From Paralichthys olivaceus (taxonomy: Eukaryota; Chordata; Actinopteri; Pleuronectiformes; Paralichthyidae): a stretch of 64,000 nt of DNA. Each line of letters starts with the position of its first letter. The first letter of the stretch is position 1. Below, one piece after another: positions 1 to 11,900 of this stretch. The stretch covers positions 18,941,760 to 19,005,759 of the forward strand of contig NC_091109.1 of the NCBI RefSeq assembly GCF_024713975.1, given 5' to 3'. A model generated the notes under the pieces. The model had not been told where the DNA came from, made no database searches, and saw only the letters and a program-made list of their open reading frames with translations. A program made the translations under genes and the position numbers.

Positions 1-965
1 TTTAAAAACACCAATATCAAGTTTGACTCCTTATGATTTTAAAGTAGTAATAACATGATTCCTAAAATGCACTGAAATGTAGGCTCCTTTTTTCTGCCTG
101 TTTCATCAACATTGTGAAACTTTATTAAAAGACGACAGTCACACTACTTGTATTTACACTCACGTCTGTGTTTAAGAAAAAAAAACTAACAAGAGTTTTA
201 CAAAAAAAATAGTAATATGCATATTTTCTATCACTACTGTTCTATTGAAGTACTTTGGGTTATTATCTCAGCTCCTGCTTTAGGTGTGTTTGATTATTTT
301 TTTTTTGTGTGGTTATAGTATATGGTGTATATAGTACTAACCCATATAGAATAATATGTCACAAGGTTTCTATAGTGCTGTAGTATAAACACAATTATCA
401 GTGGGTGAAAGCTGTGGTTCCCAACCTTTGACCTCTGCATGTAAACTGTAAACCAGGTCAGACTAAGTTTCTCAAAAACCCTGATTTTAAATTAAACTTA
501 ATTAGTTAATTAAACACGAAAGTGAATTGATGTGATTGTTTTGAGCTCTGTAGGAGTCCTGGTCCTGCAGTTGGGAACCACTGGCTTCGATTAAATGATT
601 TAAAGTCACATTATTTATAGAGCGAAGACGACCTCTCAGTTTCGTGTAGTGCTTCCAGTCGACCACATGATCTCTTCAAGATCCTGGATCAGTTTCCAGG
701 AGACAGCGCTCACTCTGTGAGCTCCCGTCTTAAAGTGTTAGAAAGTTAATAGAAATATTTCTTAATTGTAAAAAATATGTTATTACCAGACAAACTGCTT
801 TTTTTTTTTTTTTACATCTCACATCCAGAGAGATTAGATTTGTGTTTTAAATTTAAAATCATTTTGATCACATGACAAAAGTAAATGTCAGTGTAGGATT
901 GTGGTTGTAACTGTGGGGGGTGGGGGGGTGTTTTTGGAATGAACCCCTCACGTTGCCTGACGCGT
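1..965 (-). other. irf9 3' untranslated region and downstream flank
   Basis: This stretch lies beyond the irf9 stop codon. It is AT-rich and has no convincing coding exon on either strand. The first minus-strand AATAAA beyond the stop that I noticed is at 121-126 (TTTATT on the plus strand), which would give a 3' UTR of about 0.85 kb. A G-rich run at 915-928 lies just beyond the stop. The extent of the UTR is inferred from the signal alone. Confidence 0.4.
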
Positions 966-3900
966 TCAGAGCGTCCCCCACATGACCGTGTCAGCCGTCG
1001 GAGATGGGATGGCGACCAGGTTCAGGGTTATTTCCTCCAGCGGAGACTGACTGGCCAGAGACTTGAGGATGTTGATGGGGTCGCAGATGGAGCGAGCGTT
1101 CTGGACCTTCTGCTCCGCCCACGGCAACGTGATCTACAGCGGAGAGAAACAGGTAAAGGTGTCAACACTAAGAACGACTCTGCTCTCGGGGCTTTCGAGC
1201 TTTGGGTCAATTTCTATTTTGTATTTATTTATTTTGTTCTCCAGCTGATTTATTGGAAACTTAATTGTTTTCCAAAAATTACAAAAATTAGAAGTTGGAG
1301 ATAAAAACCATTGAAGAAAAGATTAAATATAAATGTCGGGCTACATGTTCAGCAGGAGCCTGAAGTGTTGAATTTAAAGTGTGACGGCTTCTTCACCTGA
1401 GCGATGATAAGTTTCCTGGACAGATCGTCGTCCGCGATCAGCTCTTCTCCAAAACACAGAGTGAAGCCGCACTGAGGCGCTTCACCTCCATTCGAACAGA
1501 AAAGATCCAGCTCTGAACCAACGGGACAGAAAAGGTGAGTTTAATACACAAGAGACGAAAACAAGTGATAAACTGAGTTAAACCAGATTCTGTGTTCAAA
1601 CATCTGTAAATTTAAACCTGAGCGTGATCGATTCAATGTTTTTAAGAAAGATTCTCGGATTTATCTTCTCGACTGAGGATTTTATCTTGGTCCCATGTGG
1701 TTTTGAATTTTCTGACATTTTATATACAAACAATTTATTCATTAACACGTAGTGAATAAGAAAATAGTAAAAGTCGTTCATTTTCTGACAAGAGATTTTG
1801 GCGATCAGCTGTAGAAACACTACCCACAATCCTCAGGTGTGAGAGCAGCTTTGGAAATCGTATTGTTCAGTGTTACTTCACGTTTACCACAGAGACACCA
1901 TGATTATTTTATTTTGCAATGGTTTATGGGATGTGCAGCTCCACCCTCACCCTCGCTCTGTAATCGGTTGTGAAACAAACTCTTAGCTCTCGGCTCTGAT
2001 CTGTTCTGACGCTGAGATCACTCACGTTGCTTGAAGGCGTCTCTGCTGAAGAGCAGCACCGGCTCAGAGTCTCTCTCCATCTTGTGCAGCCCCGCCGTGG
2101 TCGTGTGCGGCCCCGTCCAGAAGACACGCCCCTGGCAGTACCTCTTGCCGTACACCCCCTGCTGCGTGGAGGTCAGCACCACCCCTTTCTCCATGAAGGG
2201 CAGCAGGGTTTGCAGCGCCTGCAGCTCCGGGCCGGCCGACAGCGTGGAGGGCGGCTCCGGCAGAGGGATGCGTGGAAACCGGCCCTTCAGGACGTGGGAC
2301 GGCGTCGGGGGAAGGAGGGACGAAGGCAGGTACGTTATCCGGACGTCAGGGCCCAGGATTTGGCGTCTGATAACCTCCTGTCCTAGGTAGTGAACCACCA
2401 CGTTGATGGAGTCGTGGACTGGAAACACAAACAGACACAAGATGATGCAAACATCATCAACGACTAAAACCGTCCGGCCGCTCAAAGTTCCACTGAACGC
2501 ACATGCATCTGCACTCTTGTCAGTTGTTTACCTTCTTGCGGAGCAGGTACGCTCTCCTCATACCAAACGTCCAGCCGGATCTCGTTGACCACTGCAGAGA
2601 CGATAAATAAAGAACTATGAGATCAGGTCAGTTCATTCTCTGACATCGTTTTCGTCCAGTTTCACGTCCGTCACGTGTTAGAAACTAGTAGTGTCGCTGC
2701 AGGACAACTTCTGCAAAATGTCCGCAGCAGCCGACTCGATGTTGGTGTTGTCACATACAGAACCTCCAGAGCTCTGAAACATGTTGGTGCCGTTAAACTC
2801 ACCGTCTCTCTGGATGGTGACGGTGCTGTGCTTAACAGGCTCGTCTGTCTGGACCGTGATGTCACTCTGCTGCACAATGTTGTCATCACAATGAGGAACA
2901 GAAAGACAGAAGCGGAGGAGACATGTTGTTAGAGACACTCCCTCAGAGGACAGGAAACTCAGTTCAGTGAAGCTGTGAACGTGAACATTTGTAATTTTGA
3001 AATGTGGCACAGCCGCTCCCTCCCTCTTTCTAAGAACCCGAGGAGGACAAACCGGGTCCACCTTCACCGCAGAGTAATGTTTACAACGTTACCGGTTCAC
3101 TTTCATTCATTTAATCTTTCTTTCCGTTATTTGTCGCCTCGTGAGTCGTGTGGCTTCAAGGTCAGGGGACGTGACACACGCGAGCAGGAGAATGTGACGG
3201 ACTCACCAGCTGAGACGTGGCCTCCTCCTTCTTTATCTGCTTGACGCGAACATTGTGCTCGTCGTCGTTGTCGCTCTCTAACTCGCTGCTCCTCCTTTTC
3301 GACTTCCTCGTCGGTTTTTTTACGCTTTTCTCTTCAGGGAGCATCAAACCTGAACAGACGAGGGAGACGATCAGTTGAAAACATATGCAAATAGGAGTGG
3401 TTCCATATAAACAAGGATGAATGAGACACAGCTCTTTGTGTTTGTTGCTGGGTGTGTTGGACTCTGGTCTCAGTGTTGACTCATGTCTCCTGGATCCGTT
3501 CTCGTCCTGTGGTCAAAATAATACGACCTAAACTGAAACCGAGATTATTTGTAATGACGTGTGCTGAGGGGTTTAAACCCAGGATCAATAATCAAGTGGA
3601 GTGAAGTAGTCGTAGTTGAACTTCGGCCTTTTCTTGCTGAGACAACATGCGGCAGCTCAGCAGGTTTATTTGAACAACGTAATTAAAGCGATCAAACACT
3701 ACATCACAATAAATACAAAGTGATGTTGATTCTGTTTCCTCAGCTTCATCCTGACTTTGCCTCTGTTTGTTTTCCAGTTCTGTTCTCATGGGAACCATAG
3801 ACGTTCTGAATACATCCGTCAAGTTCACATCTGGAGCTTAATGTCGACGGACAGGTGAGTTTAATGACATGTCGAGTTCTCAGTAGGTTTATAACCCGTT

Positions 3901-5643
3901 AATAATTTATGATCGATTCATCTGTGAAATCTCACAAAGAGACAGTTTAAATGAACCTTAGTGTTCCAGTGACAACGTGCAACAACCAACTATAAATATA
4001 TGAATCCGCCCGTTATTTCTTTTATTTGATTGATTAACCGTTGAATCTATGAAATGTCTAAAAAAGAGAAGAACATTTAAGTTTCCCAGATTATTTTAAA
4101 ATGATTTACAAGGTAAAAACATCAGCAAATCCTCAAATGTGAGAAACTGAAAACGGAGAATCTTATTTAATAAATCAATAAATAATCAATAAATGATTCT
4201 TCTATTATGAAAATAGATTCATAATGTGTCAATACACAACTCCATTAATCAGCCAATTGTTTTAGCTGCTTCTTAAAACATTCACTAAAAAGTTAAGTTA
4301 CAATAATATGAATAAAATTCTTCATAAATAATATATAACGATTAAACAAGTGAGACTTGTCTGAGTGGTGAACGTTAGCTACTTGTTCTAAACCTCTGCA
4401 ATAAAAAGCCCAAGTAAAACTTCCTGTGGGACTTCAGGTGAATGTGTGTGTTATGCAACATCTGTAAAGTCGCTCACGTGTGACCTGCTTCAGTTTTCGG
4501 TTGTTGCACAAACAGAAACTCTGTGATTGACACGGATGAGTTGTGTCTTGAACTCTCACCCTGCTCGCTGAAGGGGACCAGGCGGTAAACCTTGTAAGGC
4601 TCGGAGATGTCCAGCTGGGCTCGATCGTCTACCTCCTCGAACTCGGGGCTCTTGTTGAGGGCGCAGCGCAGGCGGGTCTTCCAGATGGCCGGGTTGTCCT
4701 GACCTCCGTCTGACAGCTTCCCTTTAAACTCGGCCCAGGCCTGCAGACACGAGAGGACACGTGTTCTGTTCAAGTCCAGCGGCTCCGGAGACGTTTCTTC
4801 AGAGGGTTTTGATAGTTTTCACCCAGAAATGCAGTCTGACCTTAAAGATAGCAGCGTCCTCATCTTTGCGGAAGTCCTGCTTTCCCGCGTGTTTCCACGG
4901 GATACGGAACATGGTTTTGGCCTCGTCGTCCCACACCAGCCCGGAAAATTTTCCACTGCTGACCTGACGCAGACGAATTAATAAGCACACATGATGTTTT
5001 CACTCAAACACTCTGACCGCAGGAGAAACCCTGCAGACACAACTCAGGGAAAACTAAAACCAAAAGTAAAACATGAGGAGATGAAAACAAAAGATCAAAT
5101 ATCACATATAATATAAATATCAGGATGATGGCTGATTAATCTATAGTTAGAAATAAACTCCCAAATAAGAAGATTTTCTTTGTCACGATTGATAATAACT
5201 AAAACAGGTATTCTTTTACTCTTCTGACATTTTAACTTTAAAATATTCACGGTTTCTGGTTCGAAGACGTCTCCTCAGCTCCGACACACAGATGAGAAGT
5301 GGTTTTCTTTGTGTTTTCATAAAACATTTAGAACGTGGAGCCCGACAAGCGTCTATGGATCAAACTACACGTCGTAGTGTTTGTAATTACAGGTTTGTTC
5401 AAGTTGTTCAAGTGTCAAATTCATCACAAAAGTTTTTTAGAAGAGAGAAAAATCAACATTTCCGATTGACGTCATTGATTATTGATTCATAGACAGTGGT
5501 GAGTAGAGGATGTTTGAATGTTTCTGTGAACTCTCCCTTTAGTATTAGTCACGTGTTGATGTGAGTCCAGCTTTGCATCTCCTGGTTTCCCCTTTCCCTT
5601 CTCTACCTCCCTCACTCCCACACACACACACACACACGCACGT

Positions 5644-5683
<40 letters not shown>

Positions 5684-5744
5684 TCACTTGCTCGATCATC
5701 CAGGATCTCAGTCGTCGCGTGCATCGCATTCTTCCCGCAGCCAT
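966..5744 (-). CDS. irf9: Interferon regulatory factor 9 (ISGF3 gamma, p48), 9 coding exons
   Basis: IRF9 binds STAT1-STAT2 to form ISGF3, which enters the nucleus and activates ISRE promoters after type I interferon. Coding exons in transcription order: 5744-5688, 4963-4841, 4740-4560, 3349-3207, 2869-2803, 2591-2532, 2418-2026, 1512-1397 and 1133-966. They sum to 1308 nt (435 aa plus stop) with matching phases; human IRF9 is 393 aa. The N-terminus MAAGRMRCTRRLRSWMIEQ closely resembles human IRF9. The winged-helix DNA-binding domain (about 1-115) keeps the five spaced tryptophans (SW, VWDD, PWKHAG, AWAEF, IWKTRL). Exon 4 carries a basic, nuclear-localisation-like stretch (KKPTRKSKRR). Exons 6-9 (about 190-420) form the IRF-association domain that contacts STAT2. 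Exon 5 was ended at a strong GTGAGT donor at 2802, because reading further hits a stop at 2678. Next to rnf31 and psme2, as in human, which supports irf9 over other IRFs. Confidence 0.95.
5619..5682. repeat. Compound (CA)n(GA)n microsatellite next to an irf9 splice donor
   Basis: A CA run at about 5619-5651 passes straight into a GA run at 5652-5680. On the transcribed strand the CT repeat starts only a few bases inside the first coding-exon intron, right after the GTGAGTG donor. Length changes here would alter the immediate intronic context of that donor. Confidence 0.9.
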
Positions 5745-5837
5745 GATTCTTTAAAATCTGAAAGTAGACGAGCTCCTCGAGTCAACACGTTAAAGACACA
5801 GTGTTCATTCATAAGAGACAACAACAGCACGATTATT

Positions 5838-5884
5838 AGAGACAACAACAACAACAACAACAATAATAATAACAACAACAACAG
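5838..5884. repeat. CAA/TAA trinucleotide repeat
   Basis: Interrupted run of AAC and AAT triplets in the intron between the non-coding first exon and the first coding exon of irf9. Open frames through it are poly-Asn artefacts. Confidence 0.85.
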
Positions 5885-6313
5885 CAGCTCCTCGTGTCAG
5901 AGGAAATCCACATTAAAACTACTCGTCCTCCAGAATGTGGGTCCGCTCGGGTCCCGCAGCCATGTTCCTCTCACAGTTGAGAATAACAGAAACAAACAAG
6001 CCCACACAGGAAGTCAGCGGCTCCACACGCGGGTCTTATGGTTTTAATTCACGCGTTTCTGAACCGAATCTGGTGCGAGAATTAAAAAAAAACGACGATA
6101 AATCACGTGTGAAGGAAAAACGAGTGAGTTTAAAGAAGAAACATAAAAAACTAAACAAACCCAACAAACAGTGAAATCCTGCTGTCGCTGTGAATTCTGA
6201 TAAACGCCCACATCGGAACAACTTTTCTTAAATTCGCAGGTCGGTGAGCGGAGTCTGGTGAGAGACGAGGACCTGCGGGATTCAGCGTGAAGCTACAGAC
6301 ACACGAGGTTTAC

Positions 6314-6420
6314 CTGGGGCTCCTGGGGCTCCTGGTCGGTGCCGCGGACACACTCACTGACAGCGACCGACGCTCACGGACTCTGCAGCGGAGCAACTCA
6401 CCGAGCCTTTCACAGAAGTC
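6314..6420 (-). other. irf9: Probable non-coding first exon of irf9
   Basis: A CAG|GTAAAC donor at 6314/6313 on the minus strand ends a GC-rich stretch with a duplicated GGAGCCCCA motif. It would splice to the CTTTCAG acceptor at 5757, which lies 13 nt before the irf9 ATG. The 5' limit is not defined by the sequence; about 6400-6420 is inferred from the end of the GC-rich segment. Confidence 0.5.
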
Positions 6421-6427
6421 ACGTGAC
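6418..6427. promoter_or_regulatory. Perfect E-box/CLEAR-type palindrome GTCACGTGAC at the irf9 promoter
   Basis: The ten-base palindrome GTCACGTGAC lies at the inferred irf9 transcription start. This is the full consensus bound by TFEB/TFE3/MITF and by USF proteins. No clear ISRE was found in the same 250 bp. Function is inferred from the motif only. Confidence 0.4.
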
Positions 6428-6467
6428 TTAAGAGAAGTGGTCCTGCTCGAGCGCCACTAGGGGGCGA

Positions 6468-6506
<39 letters not shown>

Positions 6507-7950
6507 ATACACTAAAACTAGAATTGTTTTATTTTCAGTTTTTCACTTATTGAGCTCAAAAGTTTAAAAAGTTACAAACCCCCCCCCAAAAAATCACAGA
6601 AATATTTTTTATTCATCCATTTAGTTTATTTCGAAAATGTAAATAAAAGAGAAATTATACAAACGTGAAAAAAGAATCAGAAAAAAGTATTGTTCCCAAA
6701 CACTTAATGATTTAATGTTAAAGTTAAATTGATTTAATCTCAGCCCTTTTTCATAATTCATTCATCAGTCATTATCATATACTTAACAGCTTCCTATATA
6801 TCTATACATATGTTGTTTACCTGTCCTCTATATTGTAAATAATGTGCCAAAAATACATATGTAATAATAAATACAGTCTAAATAATAAATATATATATAT
6901 ATATGAATATGTATGTATATACATACTCCACTTTTCTCTCTTACTTTATTTTAAACCTGGTTATGTTTGGACAGTGTTTTAACTCCACATTCAAACTGTT
7001 CCTCACTCCACAGATTGAGATTTAAAAAATCTTTGCCTGGTTGTTCGGATACTTTGGGTTTTCAAATAAAAATTTCCCATTAAATTATAACTAAATGTTA
7101 TTTGGTAAATCAACAAAGAGTGTAAGATAAATGTTGGACAGCAAAAGTACAACATTTGCCTTCTTAACTGTAGTGGAACAGAAGTATATAGTAGTATAAA
7201 AAGACAATATTTCAGTCAAATAAAAGTACTTCTTAATCATACTTCAGTAAATTACCTAAGTAAATGTTTCTAGTAACAATCACAACTTCTTCATTTTAAG
7301 ATATTGTCCTACTTATATAACATTTAGCTCCAGAAAATAAAGATGAATTAAATTCTTACAAGATTTTAGCAGTGAATCCTGATAAATACGTGTTGGAATT
7401 TAAATGAACTCTTAACCACTACAACGACAAACTCTCTCAACTGAGCCAAAAAACTGTGAGCGAGTAAGTCAAGAACAAATCGACATTTCAAAATAATCAT
7501 ATTGTTTATTTGAGTTTGATTCATTCATCATTCATAGAGAACATTAAACCCCTCCCGACAGTGAATTATAATATTTGTTTGTGTAATTTGCAGAATATCT
7601 TTACATTGTTCTGATATAGATTATTTAAACTTACATTATGTGCATAAGAAAAATCTCCAGATTCTTCTTCTTCTTAATAATCCAATGAAACACAGATACA
7701 TTCCTTTCACGTTTTTTGTAAAGTTTACATTATGCATCACATGACCTGAGATGAATTTCCAACATTTTTAAGACTCAACAAAACACATTAGAAGATATTG
7801 AAGAATTGTTTCTGATTCAAAATCACTTTCTCTTTATGATCAACAAGTAAAACAATATTGATTTTCAACACTGAAAACAGCAGAAACGGATTCAAATCGG
7901 ACTCAGACTCGTGACAACATCACTGAATGAGGACTGAAATTTCTTTCCAG
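6428..7950. other. AT-rich intergenic spacer between irf9 and the rnf31 3' end
   Basis: It contains an AC microsatellite at 6470-6502 and a TA-rich patch near 6885-6920. No exon with supported splice sites was seen. A GTAAGT donor-like site near 7462 could belong to an upstream exon of the candidate gene at 7951-8680, but nothing fixes its frame. Confidence 0.6.
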
Positions 7951-8680
7951 ATGGTTGGATCAACCTCTCGTTAGTGAACAGTCTGACTCTGTGGAGGTTT
8001 TTGATTTCAGATCTTTATTCCCGGAGGCCCGCGATGATGAGCTGAGCAGGAATCTTTATTTGTTGCGTGGAACCTTTTCTCCGAGAGGTACCTCCATCAG
8101 TTTCTGTCAGGAAACAAAAATTAATCTTAGTCATCGACATCAAATTTTTTTTTCCCAGAGAGAGGCCATTGCACAAAAAAACGTATGTAACAGTGGTTTT
8201 AAAAGAATAACGATAACTTCTGCTTTCTCTTAAAGGCCCCTGTGAAACGTGGTGGGAGAAATGTTATCAAACTCCTCGACCAAATTTGGAGTCTGGAATT
8301 TGTGGCGACACCAGACCAGCTGACTTCTCGGAAATCACTGAGGATCTTTGCTGCTGGTTTGGTGAGTTGAACCAGTCTTAGGTCAAGTGTGATTTCTATT
8401 CCTGATGTGAACAACCCTCTTACTCTGACATGGGAGTTTCACTGAAAAAATGAAAATGATTTGTGTTTGTATGTTGTTTAAATTCGATATCACTAAACCT
8501 GAAAACGTGATATTATATCTAAACTCTGTTACAAGTTTCTGTCGAAAACAATAACACCACATTTAACAACTTTCAGATATTAAAAATGGGTCTTTTGAAG
8601 ATCCACTGTCAGATATTCCTGATGTCGGTCTCATCGCCAGCCGCTCGGTCCTCCTGGTCAAACCTCAGCCTGAGCTCTGA
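7951..8680 (+). CDS. Candidate unidentified spliced ORF (3' part), antisense to the rnf31 end
   Basis: Three plus-strand segments have canonical sites and one continuous frame: 7951-8087 (after TTTCTTTCCAG, before GTACCT), 8236-8361 (after CTCTTAAAG, before GTGAGT) and 8577-8680 (after AACTTTCAG, ending TGA). Both junctions are phase 1. The joined reading is about 122 residues. It includes FDFRSLFPEARDDELSRN and GPCETWWEKCYQ and ends in [11 protein letters not shown]. The frame entering 7951 has no ATG, so an upstream exon would be needed and was not found. The last segment overlaps the last rnf31 coding exon by 72 bp on the opposite strand. I recognise no family. The middle segment is also open in another frame, so chance or a decayed gene remains possible. 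Confidence 0.3.
8014..8060 (-). terminator. Candidate rnf31 polyadenylation signals
   Basis: Two minus-strand AATAAA hexamers, at 8014-8019 and 8055-8060, lie about 550-600 nt beyond the rnf31 stop. If used, the rnf31 3' UTR would overlap the candidate plus-strand exons at 7951-8680. Confidence 0.35.
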
Positions 8681-8876
8681 GTGTCTCACCTGCAGCAGGC
8701 GAGCGTGATACGCGTTGTCGTCCTCGCTCTCTCCTCTCTGCACGTCCACCTGGTATCTCTCACAGGCTCGAATCAGCTCGACGGCGTCGTACAGCAGAGC
8801 CGGGTCCACGGAGTGAGCGTTGATCAGACTCACCAGGTACTCACAGTAGTGTCTCCTGAAGCAAGGCAGGGAATAA

Positions 8877-8921
<45 letters not shown>

Positions 8922-11900
8922 ATAAATGATGAGAGAGAGAGAGAGAGAGAGATCTCTTGATAACAGAGGAAATAAAATGTATGATCACATGTCCGCTTAG
9001 ATCTCTCATTATTTGTTACTGAAAATGTAATTTAAGGTCTGTTTCTCTCTGTTTCTCTTTCTTTGTTTCTATCCCTTCCTTTTTAGTTTCTTTCTTTCTC
9101 TCTTTACGTCTTTCTTTCTTTCTCTGGCTATTTTTTTAGTTTCTTTCTGTCTTTCTCGCTCTCTTTCTTCGTTTCTGGCTGTCTTTCTTTCTTTCTTTCT
9201 CAACCTTTCTTTCTGTGTTTCTTTCTGTGTTTCTCACTCTTTCTTTGTTACCATCCCTTCCGTTGTGGGTTCTTTCTGTCTTTCTCCCACTCTTTCTTTC
9301 TCAACCTATCTTTTTAGTTTCTTTCTGTCTTTTTGCACTCTTTCTTTGTTTCTATCCCTTCCTTTTTGGTTTCTTTCATCTTTCTCGCTCTCTTTCTTTC
9401 TTTCTCTAGCTATTTTTTTAGTTTCTTTGTCTTTCGTGCTCTCTTTCTGGACCTTTCTTGCTCTCTTTCTTACTTTCTAGACCTTTCTTTTTAGTTTCTT
9501 TTGTCTTTCTTGCTCTCTTTTTTTCTTTCTGGACCCTTCTTTCGGTCTTTCTCCTTCTTTTTCTTTGTTTCTGGACCTTTCTTTTTAGTTTCTTTCAGTA
9601 TTTCTCACTCTCTTTTATTTCTTTCTGTCTTTCTTGCTCTCTTTCTGGAACTTTCTTTCTGTCTTTTTCACTCTTTTTCTTTATTTCTGGACCTTTCTTT
9701 TTAGTTTCTTTCTGTCTTTTTTCCTCTCTTTCTGTCTTTCTTTCTTTCTGTCTTTCTCACTGTCTTTCTTTCTGTCTTTCTTACTCTCTTTCTTTCTCAC
9801 TGTCTTTCTTTCTTTCTTTCTGGACCTTTTTTTAGTTTCTTTCTGGACCTTTTTTTAGTTTCTTTCTGTCTTTTTTACTTTCTTTTTCGCTCATTTTTTT
9901 CCTGTTTTTTGAAAAAATTTTTTTTATTAGAATCATTATTTTTACTGTAATCAGACACATTTTTTTCTGTTTTCCGAAGTAATTTTTTTTCTGTTTTCTG
10001 GACATATTTTTTTCTGTTTTCGAAGAAAAAATTTTTTTTCTGTAATCAGACACATTCGTTTCTGTTTTTCCAGACAATTTTTTTCCAGTTTTTTTTTCTG
10101 TGTTCTGGAGTAATTTTTGTTTTGTTTTCCAGACTCATTTTGTTTTACTGTTAATCTGACTAATTTTGTTTCTGTTTTTCAGACAATTTTTTTTCACTTT
10201 TTTGAAGTAATTTTTTTTCTGATTTCCGGACAAATTTTTTCTTCTGTTTTCTGGAGTAATTTTTTCAGTTTATCAATTTTAGTTTTTTTAGTTTTTCGAA
10301 GTAATTATTTATTTTTGGTTTAGTTTTCCAGACTCATTTTGTTTTACTGTTAATCAGACTAATTTTGTTTCTGTTTTTCAGAGTAATTTTTTTCTGTTTT
10401 CGAAGTAATTTTTTTTTTTTTGGAGTCATTATTTTTACTGTAATCAGACACATTTGTGTCTGTTTTTCAGACAATTTTTTTCCAGTTTTTTCAGACACTT
10501 TCTTTTTTCTGTTTTCTGGAGTAATTTTTGTTTTGTTTTCCAGACTCATTTTATTTTACTGTTAATGGGACTAATTGTTTCAGACAATTTTTTTTCAGTT
10601 TTTCAGACAATTTTTTTTCTGTTTTCCAGACTATTTTTTTTTTCTGTTTTCTAGTTTTCGAAGTAATTTTTTGTTTTTGGAATCATTATTTTACTGTAAT
10701 CAGACACATTTTTTTTCTGTTTTCCGAAGTAGTTTTTTTTCTGTTTTCTGGAGTAATTTTTTCAGTTTTCCAGACTCATTTTGTTTTGCTGTTAATCTTA
10801 TAAATTTCTTTTTGTTTTTCAGAAATTTTTTTTGTTTTTCGAAGTAATTTTTTTTTCTTCTGTTTTTCAGGCAAAATGTTTTTTTTCCCTGATTTTCAGA
10901 CAACACTTTATTTTTCAGTTTTTCGAAGTAATTAATTTTTTTCTGTTTTCCGGACAAATTTTTTCTTCTGTTTTCTGGAGGAATTTTTTCAGTTTATCAA
11001 TTTGAGTTTTTTTAGTTTTTCGAAGAATTCTTTTTTTTTTGGCTTAGTTTTCCAGACTCATTTGGTTTTACTGTTAATCAGACTAATTTTGTTTCTGTTT
11101 TTCAGACAATTTTTTTCCAGTTTTTTCAGAGACTTTCTTTTCTCTGTTTTCTGGAGTAACTTTTTTTGTTTTCCACACTCATTTTGTTTTACTGTTAATC
11201 TGACTAATTTTGTTTCTGTTTTTCAGAAATTTTTTTTTCAGTTTTTCGAAGTAATTTTTTTTCTGATTTCCGGACAAATTTTTTTTTCTTGTTTTTCAGG
11301 CAAAATGTTTTTTTTTCTTATTTTCAGACAACACTTTCTTTTTTCAGTTTTTCGAAGTAATTTTTTTTTTGGTTTAGTTTTCCAGACTCATTTTGTTTTA
11401 CTGTTAATCAGACTAATTTTTTTCTGTTTTCGAAGTAATTTTTTTTTTTTGGGAATCATTATTTTTACTGTAATCAGACACATTTGTTTCTGTTTTTCAG
11501 ACAATTTTTTTTCCAGTATTTTCAGACACTTTCTTTTTTCTGGAGTAATTTTTGATTTGTTTTCCAGACTCATTTTGTTTTACTGTTAATGGGACTAATT
11601 GTTTCTGTTTTCCGGACAAATTTTTTCTTCTGTTTTCTGGAGTAATTTTTCCGTTTTTACAACATAGTAAAGTATGACTTCCAAAATCTCGAAAAAAACG
11701 ACATAGTAAACTATGACTTCCAAAATCTCGAAAAAAACGACATAGTAAACTATGACTTCCAAAATCTTGAAAAAACGACATAGTAAGGTATGACTTCCAA
11801 AATCTTGAAAAAATGACATAGTAAGGTATGACTTCCAAAATCTCGAAAAAACGTCATAGTAAGGTATGACTTCCAAAATCTTGAAAAAAAAAACATAGTA

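Noticed and set aside
2027..2390. Two 119-codon plus-strand ORFs
   Set aside because: Both are antisense shadows of the irf9 IAD exon (2026-2418).
2678..2802. Extension of irf9 exon 5 to a stop at 2678
   Set aside because: A strong in-phase GTGAGT donor at 2802 keeps the frame into the next exon, while the extension ends in a stop with only a poor donor nearby.
9215..11589. Plus-strand Phe/Leu/Ser-rich ORFs resembling membrane proteins
   Set aside because: They derive from CTTT and T-rich low-complexity repeats. Overlapping frames give similar peptides, as expected from composition.
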